DNA of 64,000 nucleotides from Lithospermum erythrorhizon (Eukaryota > Streptophyta > Magnoliopsida > Boraginales > Boraginaceae): positions 310,001 through 374,000 of the forward strand of contig JADFUC010001025.1 of the NCBI GenBank assembly GCA_019722365.1, read 5' to 3'. Under the pieces are notes generated by a model that was not told where the DNA came from, did not search any database, and was given only the letters and a program-made list of their open reading frames with translations. A program made the translations under genes and the position numbers. Shown in pieces: positions 22,700 to 35,069 of this stretch; the stretch's first letter is position 1, and each line of letters starts with the position of its first letter.

Positions 22700-24264
22700 C
22701 GCTTCTTAGGGCTTTCGTCTGGGACCTCCAAGGTGCACACATTCCGATCCCTGGAACCTTCCGATCCCCGGGATGTGGTGCCCTCCTCTACATTGTGCCT
22801 TTATCCACTTGGTAGACGGGGAACATCTCGTGCCTCGCTTAAGGCGCCTGTATCTCTCCCCGTCCCGTATGGTGTTGTTAACTTCATCTTGGTGTATAAG
22901 GGACACATTTGCCTCGAGCGTGACAGCGGGGCGCCGATAGTTCCGTTATAGGCTCAGTCATGCATTAATACACAATAGTAGACTACCATCTTCGTGGCAT
23001 GTTCTGAATCTTCCCATTGTAACCATGAGTTCGAAACCCAGGGGACTGCTACATCGCTGTGAACCCCACCAATGGAGTATAAACCCCGTGCAATCGCCCG
23101 GCTCAACTGACTTGAGAATCACAGCGTCAGCGGATGTATACCGAACTACCGGTGTGCACCCAGCATCCGTCCCGTTTAAATTCGGCCCAATGCGGGTGAT
23201 AACCCCATTAGTTTCATGAGGAACTGTCCCTTAAAATATTTTACGGAGAAGGACGTCGGGAAACTCGGGGCGTGCTCCCAGCGATTACCAAATAAATATC
23301 GTGGCATCGCCGTCGGCTCGAAATCTCCTCGCCCGCTCACTTGCCCCAAGATAATGTTGACCACTCCCGGTAATGCTAGGAGGACCGTACGGGGATCTCG
23401 ACACGTCCTATCAAGCGTTTATTCACGCTATGGGTCTCCTTGTCGACATAATCATTCAATTTTGTTCCCGGTGGATAAGCTTCTCTATCTCGATCTTCAG
23501 GTGCCGTCCCGATCGTCGATGTCATTGCCCGTGATCTTTATAGTCTTGCCCGTAATCTTTGGAGTGCCCGTGATCGTCGATGTCGTCGGTGGATGGAAAT
23601 GCTGCCTGATACACCACAGGATGAAACTCCAGCGATGTGCTCCTGGGGTCATTCTTTCCCGTTAATTTGATAAACAGGGGAGTTTCATTCCGGCCCGGCG
23701 TGATTGCGCTCCAGAATGTCGAGGAAAATTGTGCGGAACTGCGAGTTGAGTGTTGGTCCCAACGCCTCATCTGGCCCTCTTGCCGATGGGGCATCCGGCG
23801 CGGCTTGCAAGGTTGCCATTGCATCCGTGGGGGTGTTGGGGCTATACCAGCGTCGAGGGGTGGCGTTCTTTGCCCGCTGGGATCGTTTCCACCGTACGGG
23901 GAGTATGGGTATAGTCTCCCGATCCTCAGGACGGATGATAATTCCACGGGTTATCTCCCACTTTCATTGGAAGCGTGCTTCCTAGAAGTTGTTGCATTAC
24001 GATGGTTATGATGGTCCCCGTAAATACCATAATAACCACCGTCGGTGGGTTGAATTTCCACCGAACTCCTCCGGACCTCGAGTTGATTAGTTCTTGAGTG
24101 TTGGGTGGGAGCATCCTCTAGCGGTAGGTCGATCGAGGGTTGTTTAGGTTGGGTCCATCACTCCAAAGTGGACGGTTTTTCATTACTCGTTTGTTTCCGT
24201 AATGCTCCGCAAAGAAGGATTAGGCGGTGACTTTTTAATCTGAAGTCTCCCATTTTGTGGTCGC
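22700..24264 (-). pseudogene. Probable gypsy gag/protease region, unrecognisable in detail
   Basis: Lies between RT and the 5' LTR, where gag and protease belong. Open stretches on the minus strand (22706-22906, 23522-23947) are rich in proline, arginine and glutamine as in gag spacers. I cannot identify a zinc knuckle or a protease DSG motif, so the label rests on position. Confidence 0.4.
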
Positions 24265-24805
24265 TTGATGATGATCACGGTCGGTTTTCGGTGGCGGGCC
24301 GGATCACAAATCGTCAAGTTGAACTTTGATGCGCCTTGGTCGAGTGGGAGTTCTGCAAGCAAGGGGGCCAGGTTCGTGGAAACAGGCGTCGAGTTAGTAA
24401 AGGATCGAAGGGTTTAGTTTTACGAAAGAGAATTTGGAATCAAGTGAACTTACTTGATTTGTACCGAATTTACCTTTTATAGTTTATTCGGACCGTTACT
24501 TGGTCAAGCCTTGATGGCTCTTTTAGTGCCAATTTAATAATTTTGTGGCCCATTAAGGGGTCTAGTAATTACGATCTTAATTGCCACCTTAATTGAAGCC
24601 AAACCATGCTGAATTTAGTCCTCCCATTTGTTAACCTGCTCCTACTGCAGTGGACGGGCAACCCGTTTAATTTTGGGCTTTTACGCTCTGGCTCTTGTGA
24701 TCGTCCCAGATTTATTCGATGTGCGTGCTGCCTGATCCATTTTGAGGAGGGCGATCTTGTTGGCCCGTCATGGATCGACCCGTTTATTATGAGCTTATCA
24801 CTCAG
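24265..24805 (-). repeat. 5' LTR of the Tat-type element
   Basis: Partner of 17225-17757. Its outer end on the minus strand begins TGAGTGATAAGCTCATAATAA (positions 24785-24805), compared with TGATAATCCCATAAA in the other LTR. Confidence 0.7.
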
Positions 24806-26649
24806 GTATATATTATATAAAAATAAAATACTATATAGAGTGCAAACTTCACCCGATATGTGATTGAGATAGCGAATAAATGTGCAATGTACTACCATAA
24901 TCCATTAGGTCCACATCCAAACAATTTAATTAACTAAGTCAAAACCTAAAAACCTAAGGTAAATACGATAAAGTATGTTTAGTAATGTCCTAATCACTAT
25001 TTCACTTCATCAGTTCATCACAAACATTGTCACCTCCGCCTTCTTTCGAAGTCCTCAACTATGATTCACAATTAGCTCTACTAAAGGATCGGGTAACCCG
25101 ACACCCTTTCGTTACCCATTTCGAAAAACCCGACTAGATAACCCATTTCGAAGGTTAACCAGTGACTCGGTAATTTTTTACTACGTTACTATCGGGTAAT
25201 TACCCGACTCGGTAAAAAGAAAAGACCCGTTTGGATATAGGTATACATTGCTTGCGGCTCGTGAAATGAATCTGCGACTCTACATAGTTGTTTCGCTTTG
25301 TTTAGAGTTGAATCTTGTAAATAAGCAAAGCCCCAGATTTGGAACTTTATAATATGTGTGTGGTCTAAATAGAGATCTTTGTCTGATTGTGTTGTTTGGT
25401 CGGGATATGCCCGATAGACTACTTGTGTTTGTTTTTAATATTATCTGGAACCTTTGTATGTGAAAAAAAAAAAAAAAAAATTAAATTTTGTTGAAGTTCG
25501 TCTCTAATTTTTTTATTACATTCAATAATTTTAATTATTTTGTCTTCAAATTGTAACATAAAATTTTAAAGAATTTTAGATGCCAAAAGTGTTTCATTTC
25601 TCATAACAGGTTTCGAAGGCAACGTATCATCCTCGCCTTCATCCTCAACGTTGTTTTTAATGATACTAGCCACAATTTCATCAGCTCAAAATCTCTAAAC
25701 CTGTTCATTTCCACGCCTTATAGTTCATTAGATTGCTCCGATATCTACTTTTGAATATTTTAAAGTCTTCCTTTATTTTATCTGCCAGATGTGTTTCAAG
25801 AATACATTAAATATAGTTATTCTTTTCGTGTACAATGAATAAACTTCAAATTATCTTCGAATTATGTACATACAATTAATGTACTTTAGACAAAAGCTTT
25901 TCAAATTAATATATTATTAATTTATCGATAAATTAATAACTTTATAAATTAATAAATTTCATCGATCCCTACATTATTAATTAATATATAGAGCTTTTTA
26001 TTATAGTTGTTTTTAAGTAGTTGTCTTTCTAATTATTTACATGTTGATTAAAAATTATTAGAATTTTATATATAAACCCCTATTTAGCTTAATAAATGAT
26101 TGTTATCCAGTTCATTTAATACTTACTATCCATTTTAACATACATTGCAAAATATCCAACTACGGTGTCTAGCATCTGTTTTTGTAAGAATAGATCATGT
26201 TAGCATACATTACATGTGGTTGTACACATCTGTTGCAATAACATCAAGGCAAGATTATCTCCAAAAATTTCATTTTCAAATATAAATACACAAAAAAAAA
26301 ATTTGAATGAAATTGAGTCGGAGTAGATTACATATGATGGACATATATTTGGAGTAGATTTCCAGGCTGAAAGTGATCGATAAATGAAGACGACGGAGGC
26401 AGGGCCCGGTGCAACCGCTCAGGGCCTCCTTTCAAGAGGGGCACCAAAATTTTAAAAATGAATTAGCCCGATTTTATGAACATTTAGCCCGAAATATTAG
26501 AGTTGCTTCTATGGACCAACTTATTCATTTAACCCAAATCTTATTAGTCATTATTAATGTATTTATTAATAGTTGTCCTTCTCACTTAGTCCACATTTAA
26601 TAGTATATTTCATGTGAAGTTAGAAGATTTATTCAATCACTCAAATTTT
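24806..26649. other. AT-rich spacer with transposon-like scraps
   Basis: No gene seen. Around 25085-25230 there are repeated gggtaacccga / acccgactcggtaa words with inverted copies, reminiscent of hAT transposon ends. An A run of 18 lies at about 25464-25481. Near 26400-26450 a gggcccggtgcaacc...agggcctcc stretch also resembles degraded DNA-transposon ends. None can be bounded. Confidence 0.4.
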
Positions 26650-27390
26650 CTTTGCTATGGACTAAATTACATAAAGTTGATTAATTATCCTCTGATGGAG
26701 CATGTGATAGTTGATTAATCATTTTTCGGCCTGAAAATATGGTTCCCGATCAAAACGGGAAGAAAATATGGTCGGAAGTGAATCCATGCCCGAAAAAATG
26801 ATTCGGGGCGAAGCAGGCGAAAATGCGTCAAATTCAGCAGGCGGAAAAATATGGTCAGGTTGGCTTGGTAGAAATATGGTCGTGGGTCGAAGCGGGCCTG
26901 AAAATATGGCTCGAGAATTCGGCGAAAATATGGTCCAGCCGAAGCAGGCGAAAATATAGTCACGTGTCGAAAGCGGGCGAAAATATAGTCGTCGAAGCAG
27001 TAGAAAATATGGTCGAGAAGTCGAATCGGGGCAAAAATATGGATTCCGAGGTGAAAGCAGTGAAAATGTCCATGGGTAAACGGACGAAATATGGTATGTG
27101 ATGCAGGGTCGAAAACGGCGAGAAAATATAGTCGAGAGTCAGCTTAGAAAATATAGTTCGGGGCTTGATCCGAAATATGTAAATCGGCGAAAAAATATGG
27201 CTCGAGTCGAAACCGGCCCGAAAATATGGTCTCGGGTCGAAAGCAGGTCGAAAATATAGTTTACAGGGTGAAAGCAGTTTGAAAATAAGTTGAGGATCGA
27301 AGCTTGAATTAGAAAATATGGTTCGGATCGAAAATATATATTTTAGGTGGCTTGGCAAAAAATATATATTTTTATTTAAAATTAATCAAA
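26650..27390 (+). repeat. Left minisatellite arm
   Basis: About 23 degenerate copies of a unit of roughly 30 bp, approximated by ggtcgaaagcgggcgaaaatatg with a variable tail. The ...aaaatat(g/a)gt core marks each copy from 26731 to about 27330. The period is a multiple of three, so open frames run through the array; these are by-products, not genes. Confidence 0.85.
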
Positions 27391-27848
27391 CATCATGTTA
27401 ATTTGAAAAAATTTGAAAAGCCTTCAACATCCGAGTTAATTTGAAATGAAGAGCTACTAAAGAAAATCTTTAATACCACAAAACTTTCTTTAACTCATCA
27501 CAAATTTATAGGAAGATAAGAGTTCTATACTTCCATACTTCCATTGCTTATGAGGAAATGAAATTGAAATGGAATCGGAGGAAAACGAAGATGTTATAGA
27601 AAATTCCTACATCCATAATCCATTTGAATTGCAAAATACTAAAGATGAAAAAGTTGCATGCATGATTGATCAAACATATGTTATCTTCTTTGAATATATT
27701 AATATGAAAAACATATTTCATTGAACTTCCATTATTTTCTGCATTACTCTCTGTCAAAAAAGTGTTGCTACTAATATACAATGAAGTACATAACAGATTT
27801 AAGAGTATCAACGCTCATTCATATGATGTTTGAAGGACTAGAATAATT
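27391..27848. other. Spacer between left arm and PP2C stop codon
   Basis: AT-rich; the part next to the stop codon at 27849-27851 is presumably PP2C 3' UTR. No other gene recognised. Confidence 0.45.
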
Positions 27849-29778
27849 CTACGTGTCGTGAAAGAAGAGGCAAATAGCTGAAATATCATCCCTGGCAATG
27901 CCAGGTCTCTTGTGTTTCCATTTGCAAGCGGCGCATTTAACTAGCCTTTTAGCAGCATCGTGCCTCTCTGGAGTTGAAGCAACTATGTCTATCGCTTCTT
28001 GGTTCGAGATCACATCCCATACCTTGAAAATAGATAGCCGAAACGATTAGAACCCAAATTGGCACAAACATAGAAATTTTAATCCAGCCTTGGATATTCT
28101 ACAGAAAGGGAAATGCAGTATAGAACTATAGATTGTAAGTAGTTGGTGCCTATGCCTACCCCATCTGTTGCCAAAATGACAAAGTGGTCTCTGTTGGTTA
28201 TTCTTCTTTGTATTACATCTGGCTCAGAGATAAGACCAAAGTCTTTTATGTAGTGATCACCAAAGGCTCTTGATACTGCTAATCCTGGACCATTGAAGCA
28301 CTCGCCTTTAGGCATCCATATTCTGTATAGCCCTTGTTCATCTCGGGAGGATAATACTCGTCCCCCGGATTGCTTTATACGCTCACACTCCACTGTGATA
28401 GAGATCAAACAAGCAAAAACTGGTTTAGTACTAGAAGTAATAAACTGGATATAAAGATGAATGCAATCATGGCCAGTGGAACAGTAGATGAGATTAAGCT
28501 GAACAAGAGAGAGGGTGCTAACGAGGTAAGTTCGGCTTGAAATCAACTGTAAGTTGAATAGGTACTAAGATACCCTCCTCATCAGAAGTGGTTGCAAGAA
28601 CAGCTCTAGAATCTCCAACATTTGCAACTATCATCATATCTCCCTGCAAAAAACACCATATAAATTGTCAGAGGCAGTCTAAGTTCTTTTTGTTGGAAAT
28701 CATGGAGGGGCTACCCCCAAATGGGGGCAATCAAGTTTCAGGAATATAGCCTGAAAATATTTATTTCAGAACCAAACCAGAGGAAATTAAATAGACTAGC
28801 AAGATCAATAGGCTTATTCACTTTTTATTGACCTTTGACAGTTGACACTAAAACTCTAATTAAACATCCCAAAATAATGACCACAATGAATCTGAAACTA
28901 TTGCCAAATCCTTTAGTGGTCCTGTACAAAAAGATCACATATTATCCCTAATCAACATGGGAGAGCCGGAGAAGGGGGTGACCGGGTGACAGGTTATCTT
29001 GGTAGAGTAGGTGACTGATTACATAATCTGCTACAAACCAAATAATTTTCTCGCATTAACACAATAATTAATTAGGCGTACTAAGCAGAACTTTCTGGAC
29101 TTTTTTGCAAGAGTTTAGGAAAGATCTCTAGTTACCTGTCTGATGACTGACAAAGCTGTAGTTCCACTATAAAAGGAATCAATATCTGGATGCTGATTCA
29201 GCTTTTCATCAATAGACAAACATGTTTTCAAGAAACATTTCTTCCATACATCTAACTGTAACAAATTTCGTTTAAACTCTAAACCGAAATCAATCTCATC
29301 ATCAAGTGAGTTTTGTACTAGTACATTCTGCCAATTCTTCAACAACGATGCAGGCATCAGTTTTCGGACTTTTCTGGAAACAAGATGTCCCCATGGACCA
29401 TGCCCATCAAATATTCCACAAAATATCATGTCTTCTTGGTATCCAAACTCCTGAAATTCATTAAGAAATAATAAATCAGCACTTTAGAAACCTTGAATTA
29501 TAAGAAGCAATCATTTCTAAGACATTTCGACGCACCTCCCATACAACAAAGCAGTCCTGATTAATACCCTTTTGTCCTCTCTTTGAATAAATTGAAGTAA
29601 AACTATCCGAGCTCTTCGCATCAACGATACATGGAGATGTCAATACCAATCCATTATTCCTTGCCTCCTTGGTTATGGAGTCCAAATCATCTGATTGCGC
29701 ATCAAGGGAGCTCTTTCTTGGACTTCTAATGGAAAGATTTCTAGCAAGGCCAGTGAAAAATGTTGATATCTGCACCAT
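27849..29778 (-). CDS. Protein phosphatase 2C, plant clade E-like
   Basis: A Mg/Mn-dependent Ser/Thr phosphatase of the PPM/PP2C family. Five exons join in frame: 29536-29778, 29136-29450, 28523-28643, 28160-28392 and 27849-28022, giving 361 aa, the usual length for single-domain plant PP2Cs of this type. Metal and catalytic motifs are intact: GINQDCF (about 71-77), GIFDGHGPWG (from 93, DGHG at 96-99), SGTTAL in exon 2, ANVGDSRAV (from 193), SRAFGD in exon 4, LATDGVWD (300-307) and ARDDISAICLFF near the C-terminus (D349-D350). ATG 29778 is the first ATG of the open frame and follows ctgcagaag, so a 5' UTR intron may end just before it. Clade E is inferred from the overall layout and C-terminal block. 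It lies between two inverted minisatellite arms, about 0.46 kb from the left one. Confidence 0.93.
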
Positions 29779-32640
29779 CTTCTTCTGCAGTTCGATAATT
29801 CCCCTCACAATCACTTGAAATGCTGTTCACTGTACCAAAGAAAATTTAGAAATGGTTTTCTCATCATAATAGAAAGAATCGAAAATGGTTTGAATTATAA
29901 GTACTATCATAATTACTGTTTGATTGATGGAATCTATAACATGTCATCTTATGATGATCAGACACAAAATAATTGATGTGAGATTATTTCTGCTCCGATT
30001 CTTATCCTGTATGAATGGTCCCTTACTTTGACAGTCCAAGTCATGAACAAGAGGCTAAGAAGACACACCATATGTGTTGAATTTGGCATTTTGAAACCAA
30101 GCAAAATTCCCAAAATGCAAAAAAGCCTTTGAACAAGTATTTTTTGTAGTTTTTCTTAAAGCCTCATACAGAATTTGCTAAATTTTCCAATTTCCAGATA
30201 TCCTGATTATAATTCTTCTATTTCTGTGATCTTCTCCTTTTTCTTTTAGGGTCCATCAGTGAAACATAACTCACATGCTCCAGGCTTTTTCCATCTACCT
30301 AGGTCCAACATATCATTTTTGCAGACATAAAACATAAAATCAAATAATATATTTTTACTTCAACCTTTATTAGATACAGGCATCGTGATAGAACTAAGGT
30401 GGGGTTGCTTGATCAAAGCTTTAACGGATTATATATGTCCTATCTCGCTCTTCGAAAAACAATCTTGCGCTCAAAATTAAACGATTAACTTGTTCATTGA
30501 CTATGAAACATAAGAATATCACATAACTTGATATTATAACATACAAAACGAGAGAACTTAAGGGGATCTAATATTTGAGAAAATGTCTAGAACTAAAATT
30601 TCTTCTCAGAAACATCTAAAATTCTAATAGAGAATATCATGGACCCTAAATCCTATATTGACTCCACATAAAACATTTTTAGCTCCCAAAGCTTGGAATT
30701 TTTATATTTTTTCCAGATCAATGAACTACAAAAAAATCTCAACTCTCCTAACTTTGAATAACCAATAAACAGACTATACATAGATAAACATTATTTTAAA
30801 ACAAGAAATATATTTCAAAACTAGCAACGAAAACTAAAAATACCACTCAAAACATCAACAAAGGGACCAATTAGAGGCAAATTAATTTAAACATCTTCAA
30901 TCACAGAACCATAATACTATTTAGATTTTTTTTTTTTGTAAATTAGTGATGAAGAGTTAATAGTATTGCAAATTACGATATTGAATATTACAAATAAATA
31001 ATTGAACCCAAAACCTTCCGTAAAAGCTTGGTCAGATGCCACCAAATTATTGAGTCTGGTTCTAAAAAATAAAAGGCTGCCCAAAAAAGTTACCAACATG
31101 ATAATTATGGTAAAAAATTATCTACTCAAATAAAAATAAAACTAAAAATTACCAAGAAAGCCAGAAATATATTTATTACCTAGTCTAATTAAAAAGGTTG
31201 GATGATATTGATGAACTATAATCACCCTTCTGCAAGCATAAGTTCCAAAACTCTTTAGCTATTATCAAATGTACCAAATTATTTGACCTCCATATTTTCT
31301 CTATTTCCTATCAAAGCCTTCTAATTATATATACACAACAATCTATAATATTTGACTGTTTCATATGAAAGATATACATATAAATATATATAATTTGGTC
31401 GACCAGTTTCTTGTTTGCATAGTTAATATACTGTGCATGTCACACTCAAAGGTTAAACAACTTATAGTTTAAGAAATATATAAAACAAGTCGTGCATTTG
31501 TGGCCAAGCATTTTAGGAACTAGATTATCACCTAATTAAATAGTAATCATAAATTAATATCATAATATGCATGGAAGTTTGATTGAGACGTATGTGGTTT
31601 TGTAGATTATTAAGTGTTTACGGTTTAATTAAATAAAGTATCCTAATGGTTGTACAAGGTTAGGCGGTAATATTCATTATGCAGTGGGTACAACTAGTTT
31701 ATATTATCACAGATTATATATCATCATGTATGTACTATTTAATTCCTAATTTAATAATCGCTCGCATCATTGCTTATATACTCTTTTGTCAATTGTTAAT
31801 CATCATTTCTTTTAATTTGGTTTATCTATCGATAATCGTCATTGTTACCGTCACTAATCAAAAAAATCATCATTAAACAACTTCATGAAGGAGACTTTGG
31901 TGTTGGACAATGACTCTTCTACCGTACCACTACAAATTCCTCTAGTCATCAAGGGTTGCCGACTTGGGGGTGGCATGGCGTCCATTAAGGAGATGAGGCG
32001 GGGAGTTGCATGATTATGTATGTGGTGATGTGCAGTGGCAGAGCTTCGAACGAACAAGGGATAATGTACCCTTAATTTTGAAAATTTTAGTTTATCATAC
32101 AATTATAAGTTATTCTACATAAAATAGAAATTGACGACTTATTTTTTGGGTGCTTACAAAAAATGTAAGCATGGTGATTACTTGGATCCTCACAATTGGA
32201 TTTCATAGTTTAAGTGGATTTTTCATGTTTACAAAATTTAGTTAGTAATAATAATATGTCCAATAATATTGAAATTCCATAGATTATCAATAATATTATT
32301 CACTAGTATTATTGAAATATCATAATTTATCAGTAATGATATATACTAGTAATAAGCACCGTGGTTATAATCTTTGTAAACAGTCAAGGTGAACTTCGCA
32401 CTTGACACCCCCTCCTCTCAATAGTGAAAAAACTCGCTAAATAAATTCTAATATTTTATGCCCTCCTTTCGGTTTTAGTTCAAGTCTGGGCCACTAAAGG
32501 AGCATGGTAATCTAGTCTGCGATGAGGCGCGAAAAATGAACGCAAAATTTGGCAGAGTGAAACAAAAATTATATTTGGAAGATGTATTTTTTAACATTGG
32601 CCCACTTTAAGGCCATTATTTTAAATACGTAGTAAACGCT
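29779..32640. other. PP2C upstream region and AT-rich spacer
   Basis: The first few hundred bases should contain the PP2C promoter and 5' UTR; I could not fix a TATA box. No coding content was recognised to 32640. At about 32036-32060 there is a gcagtggcagagcttcga segment like those seen at degraded DNA-transposon ends. AT-rich related blocks (aataatattgaaat / agtattattgaaat) occur at 32258-32330. Confidence 0.4.
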
Positions 32641-33260
32641 AAGCCTTCTCACGAATACTAAAGCTTCCACGCGAGTGCATGCAGCAAGTCCTAGTGTAAA
32701 AACTCTATGCTGGATGAATATAAAAACACAACCGAGTCAGCCTGGGGACTTCCTAGCGTAAAACTCTACGCTTTGGATGAATATAAAACATTAGTCTCTT
32801 TGGGAGGTCTTCCTCAAACCTCTATTATAATAAAGCACTATATTTGTACCCCAAAAAGTCGAGACTTTTATTTTCTTTCCGCTTTGAGCAGGTTATCTGG
32901 ATCACACCATTAACTAACGCAGTTAAGTCATCAAGGTCGAGTAAAAGGAGGACCGATCACCACCCCTTCTACTCTCTATTTGGCTGAAGAACTTCATCCC
33001 TGAATCATCAAAGCAAACAACTAAGCTTTGCAAACACAAACAAACAATTTTCTTTTAAGCGATACTTCGCCTTCATTCGCCGAACATCAAGCTAGAAGGC
33101 TTCTAAGGCAAAGTTGTCAAGTTCTAAATCCATTGTATCTCGGACCACTGCCTTCAAAAGTTCTAAGCACATATAAGGTGGTTAAATCAAGTTTACGAAA
33201 TCATACTCTCGCATGCCCTAAGCCCGATGCTTACCTTATTTAATTTTCTAGCCACAGTTC
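32640..33260 (+). mobile_element. LTR-like fragment
   Basis: The sequence tttgtaccccaaaaagtcga..., followed by pyrimidine-rich sequence and then by ggttatctggatcacaccat and aaacaaacaattttctttt, has the look of the transcribed end of a gypsy LTR. No partner LTR or pol sequence was found in the window, so it could be a solo LTR or a scrap. Confidence 0.35.
32695..32815. repeat. Tandem duplication of about 60 bp
   Basis: Two adjacent copies share gtaaaa(a)ctct, then gctggatgaatataaaa against gctttggatgaatataaaa, and end near gggacttcct / gaggtcttcct. Confidence 0.7.
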
Positions 33261-35069
33261 TCTTCGTTATTCTTCCGTGTTCAACGAATTTCCCTACAAG
33301 GTGTTCTTTTGCATAAAGTGCGGTGATGCATGATGTCTTCACTTTAATTTTACAAGAAGCATAATTGGGTAAGTGGCTGCTAAATTAGAGATAATTTGGG
33401 GTGTGTCTTCGTAAGTGTGTGCCATCATGTTCTTCATAAATAATAGACATTTTGATGTCTGCATTGTTATAATTTTATGTCCTACATATTTCACACCATT
33501 CATCTACTTCCATTCAACAATATAATTATTATAAGGGTGTATTTGTTTTTACGGAACTAGAATTGAATTCATATAGAATTTCCAATTCCATTTTTCACGT
33601 GTGACAACATGTAGAATATGAATTAGAAAATCTTATTGTGTTCCTTATTAGGTTAGGGAAGATGGTTGACTAGTGGTTTTATGTTCTTTATTAAATTTTA
33701 TTTTAAAATTGATATCAATCGCACAAAAATATTAAATCAAAAAGCTACGTGATTGGCACACACACTTAACAGACACTTGACGGAATTTTTTACGATAAAG
33801 GCAAAGAAGACGCTTATATGATCGATCGAAATATTTTGTAACACACGCGATCCACTCACGACATATGTGAGACGTTGCCGCCATTAACCCTTAATTATAA
33901 CCTATGATAATATTAGACAACAATCTCGATTAGCCCAACCAAAGGGACTTACTTAAGTGACGGGTTCCTCTCGCTGAGGTCTTCGTTCGTGAAATCATAA
34001 TTTAGAAAAGACGCCCATTTACTTAAACTACGGCACAGGGAAATGTGAGGTGGCTCAACACCTCAAGTACATTTGTTTAAAAAGTTCAAAAGCAATAGGT
34101 ACGGCGCGTAAGGCACTGTATATGTCCAAGGTGGTTTCGCTGAATCATGAAAACATGCAATACGCCGCTAAGAAGAGTCTACTATTCATTCATAAGGTCT
34201 TGGGTTCTACCCTTTGCACCACCATATATATTTTTGTATACATGCATTAGTACCTTAGCTAGTCTAAATTCATTTTTTATAGTTTATTGTGACCTAATTA
34301 CAATTTAATCACTTTTTGATGGACTAATTTAAGACAACATTTACGAGAAATTCTGAGAATTACCTCACGTCAACACCCCTTTTTAATTTTTAGCACACTA
34401 TTTTTTTTTGCTATTAATACCACACTCCCCTGGGTTCTAAATATATACAAACAGCTTCAACTATCGGATACTTAACTCGGATGCTACTTGATCAGACAAA
34501 AAATAATAAACATATGAACTACAAGAGTGTACCTTTCTTTCTTGAATAAATTGGCAAAATTTTAAAATGATAATGTAAAACGCATTCACACCAAAGAATT
34601 ATCATCAAATCCTTCCGCACGCTTTTACTAGAACGACAATGTAAAAACTTGGAACAAAATGAAAAATAAATCAATTCTTTTCAAGGGGACGGTCTGACTA
34701 TTCTTGAGGAGCGAGAGAGGTTTTGATTTTGCAAATCAAATTGTGAGTTATATGTCAGATATGAGAATACACTCTTAATATAATACATCGAGGAGAGTTT
34801 TAAGGAGATAAAAACTCTCCTTTCTCTATCCAACGACACGCCACTGTCTATCCCTATCTCGAGACTCGATTTTTCGCCTCAATGCTTCCTTCCATGTTTC
34901 AATTTTATAGACGGGAAGTTTATAATATAATACTCTCTCCATTTCAAATTAATTTGGAGGTTTGAGTTTTTAAAATATTTCAAATTAATACGGAGGCTCA
35001 ATTAATTTTATTTAAAATAATTTAAAAATACCCCTAAAAGAAAACTAAAAACATACTCTGCATCTAAGA
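33261..35069. other. Spacer, no gene seen
   Basis: AT-rich. At 34932-35030 ctctctccatttcaaattaattt and caaattaatacggagg form an imperfect inverted pair of MITE type. Near 34195-34220 ggtcttgggttctaccc resembles a tRNA B box, as in SINEs, but no A box or tail supports it. Confidence 0.35.

Larger units (their letters stand above)
17225..24805 (-). mobile_element. Decayed Ty3-gypsy retrotransposon, Tat type
   Basis: Direct repeats at 17225-17757 and 24265-24805 flank minus-strand pol fragments in the order RT (21890-22370), RNase H (21390-21700), a second RNase H-like domain (21100-21210) and integrase C-terminus (20400-20500). A second RNase H after the first is characteristic of the plant Tat lineage. 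The 3' LTR is preceded by a purine tract (plus strand tttgcccc at 17758-17765) and begins TGATAATCC on the minus strand. All coding parts are broken by stops and indels. Confidence 0.8.

Noticed and set aside
25085..25230. Inverted gggtaaccc words as a complete hAT transposon
   Set aside because: No paired terminal repeats, 8-bp duplication or transposase could be defined.
26715..27358. Open frames through the left minisatellite arm as possible genes
   Set aside because: They arise because the repeat length is divisible by three; the same happens in the other arm, and there is no domain or unique start.
34195..34220. ggtcttgggttctaccc as a tRNA or SINE B box
   Set aside because: No A box at the right distance, no cloverleaf and no terminator were found.
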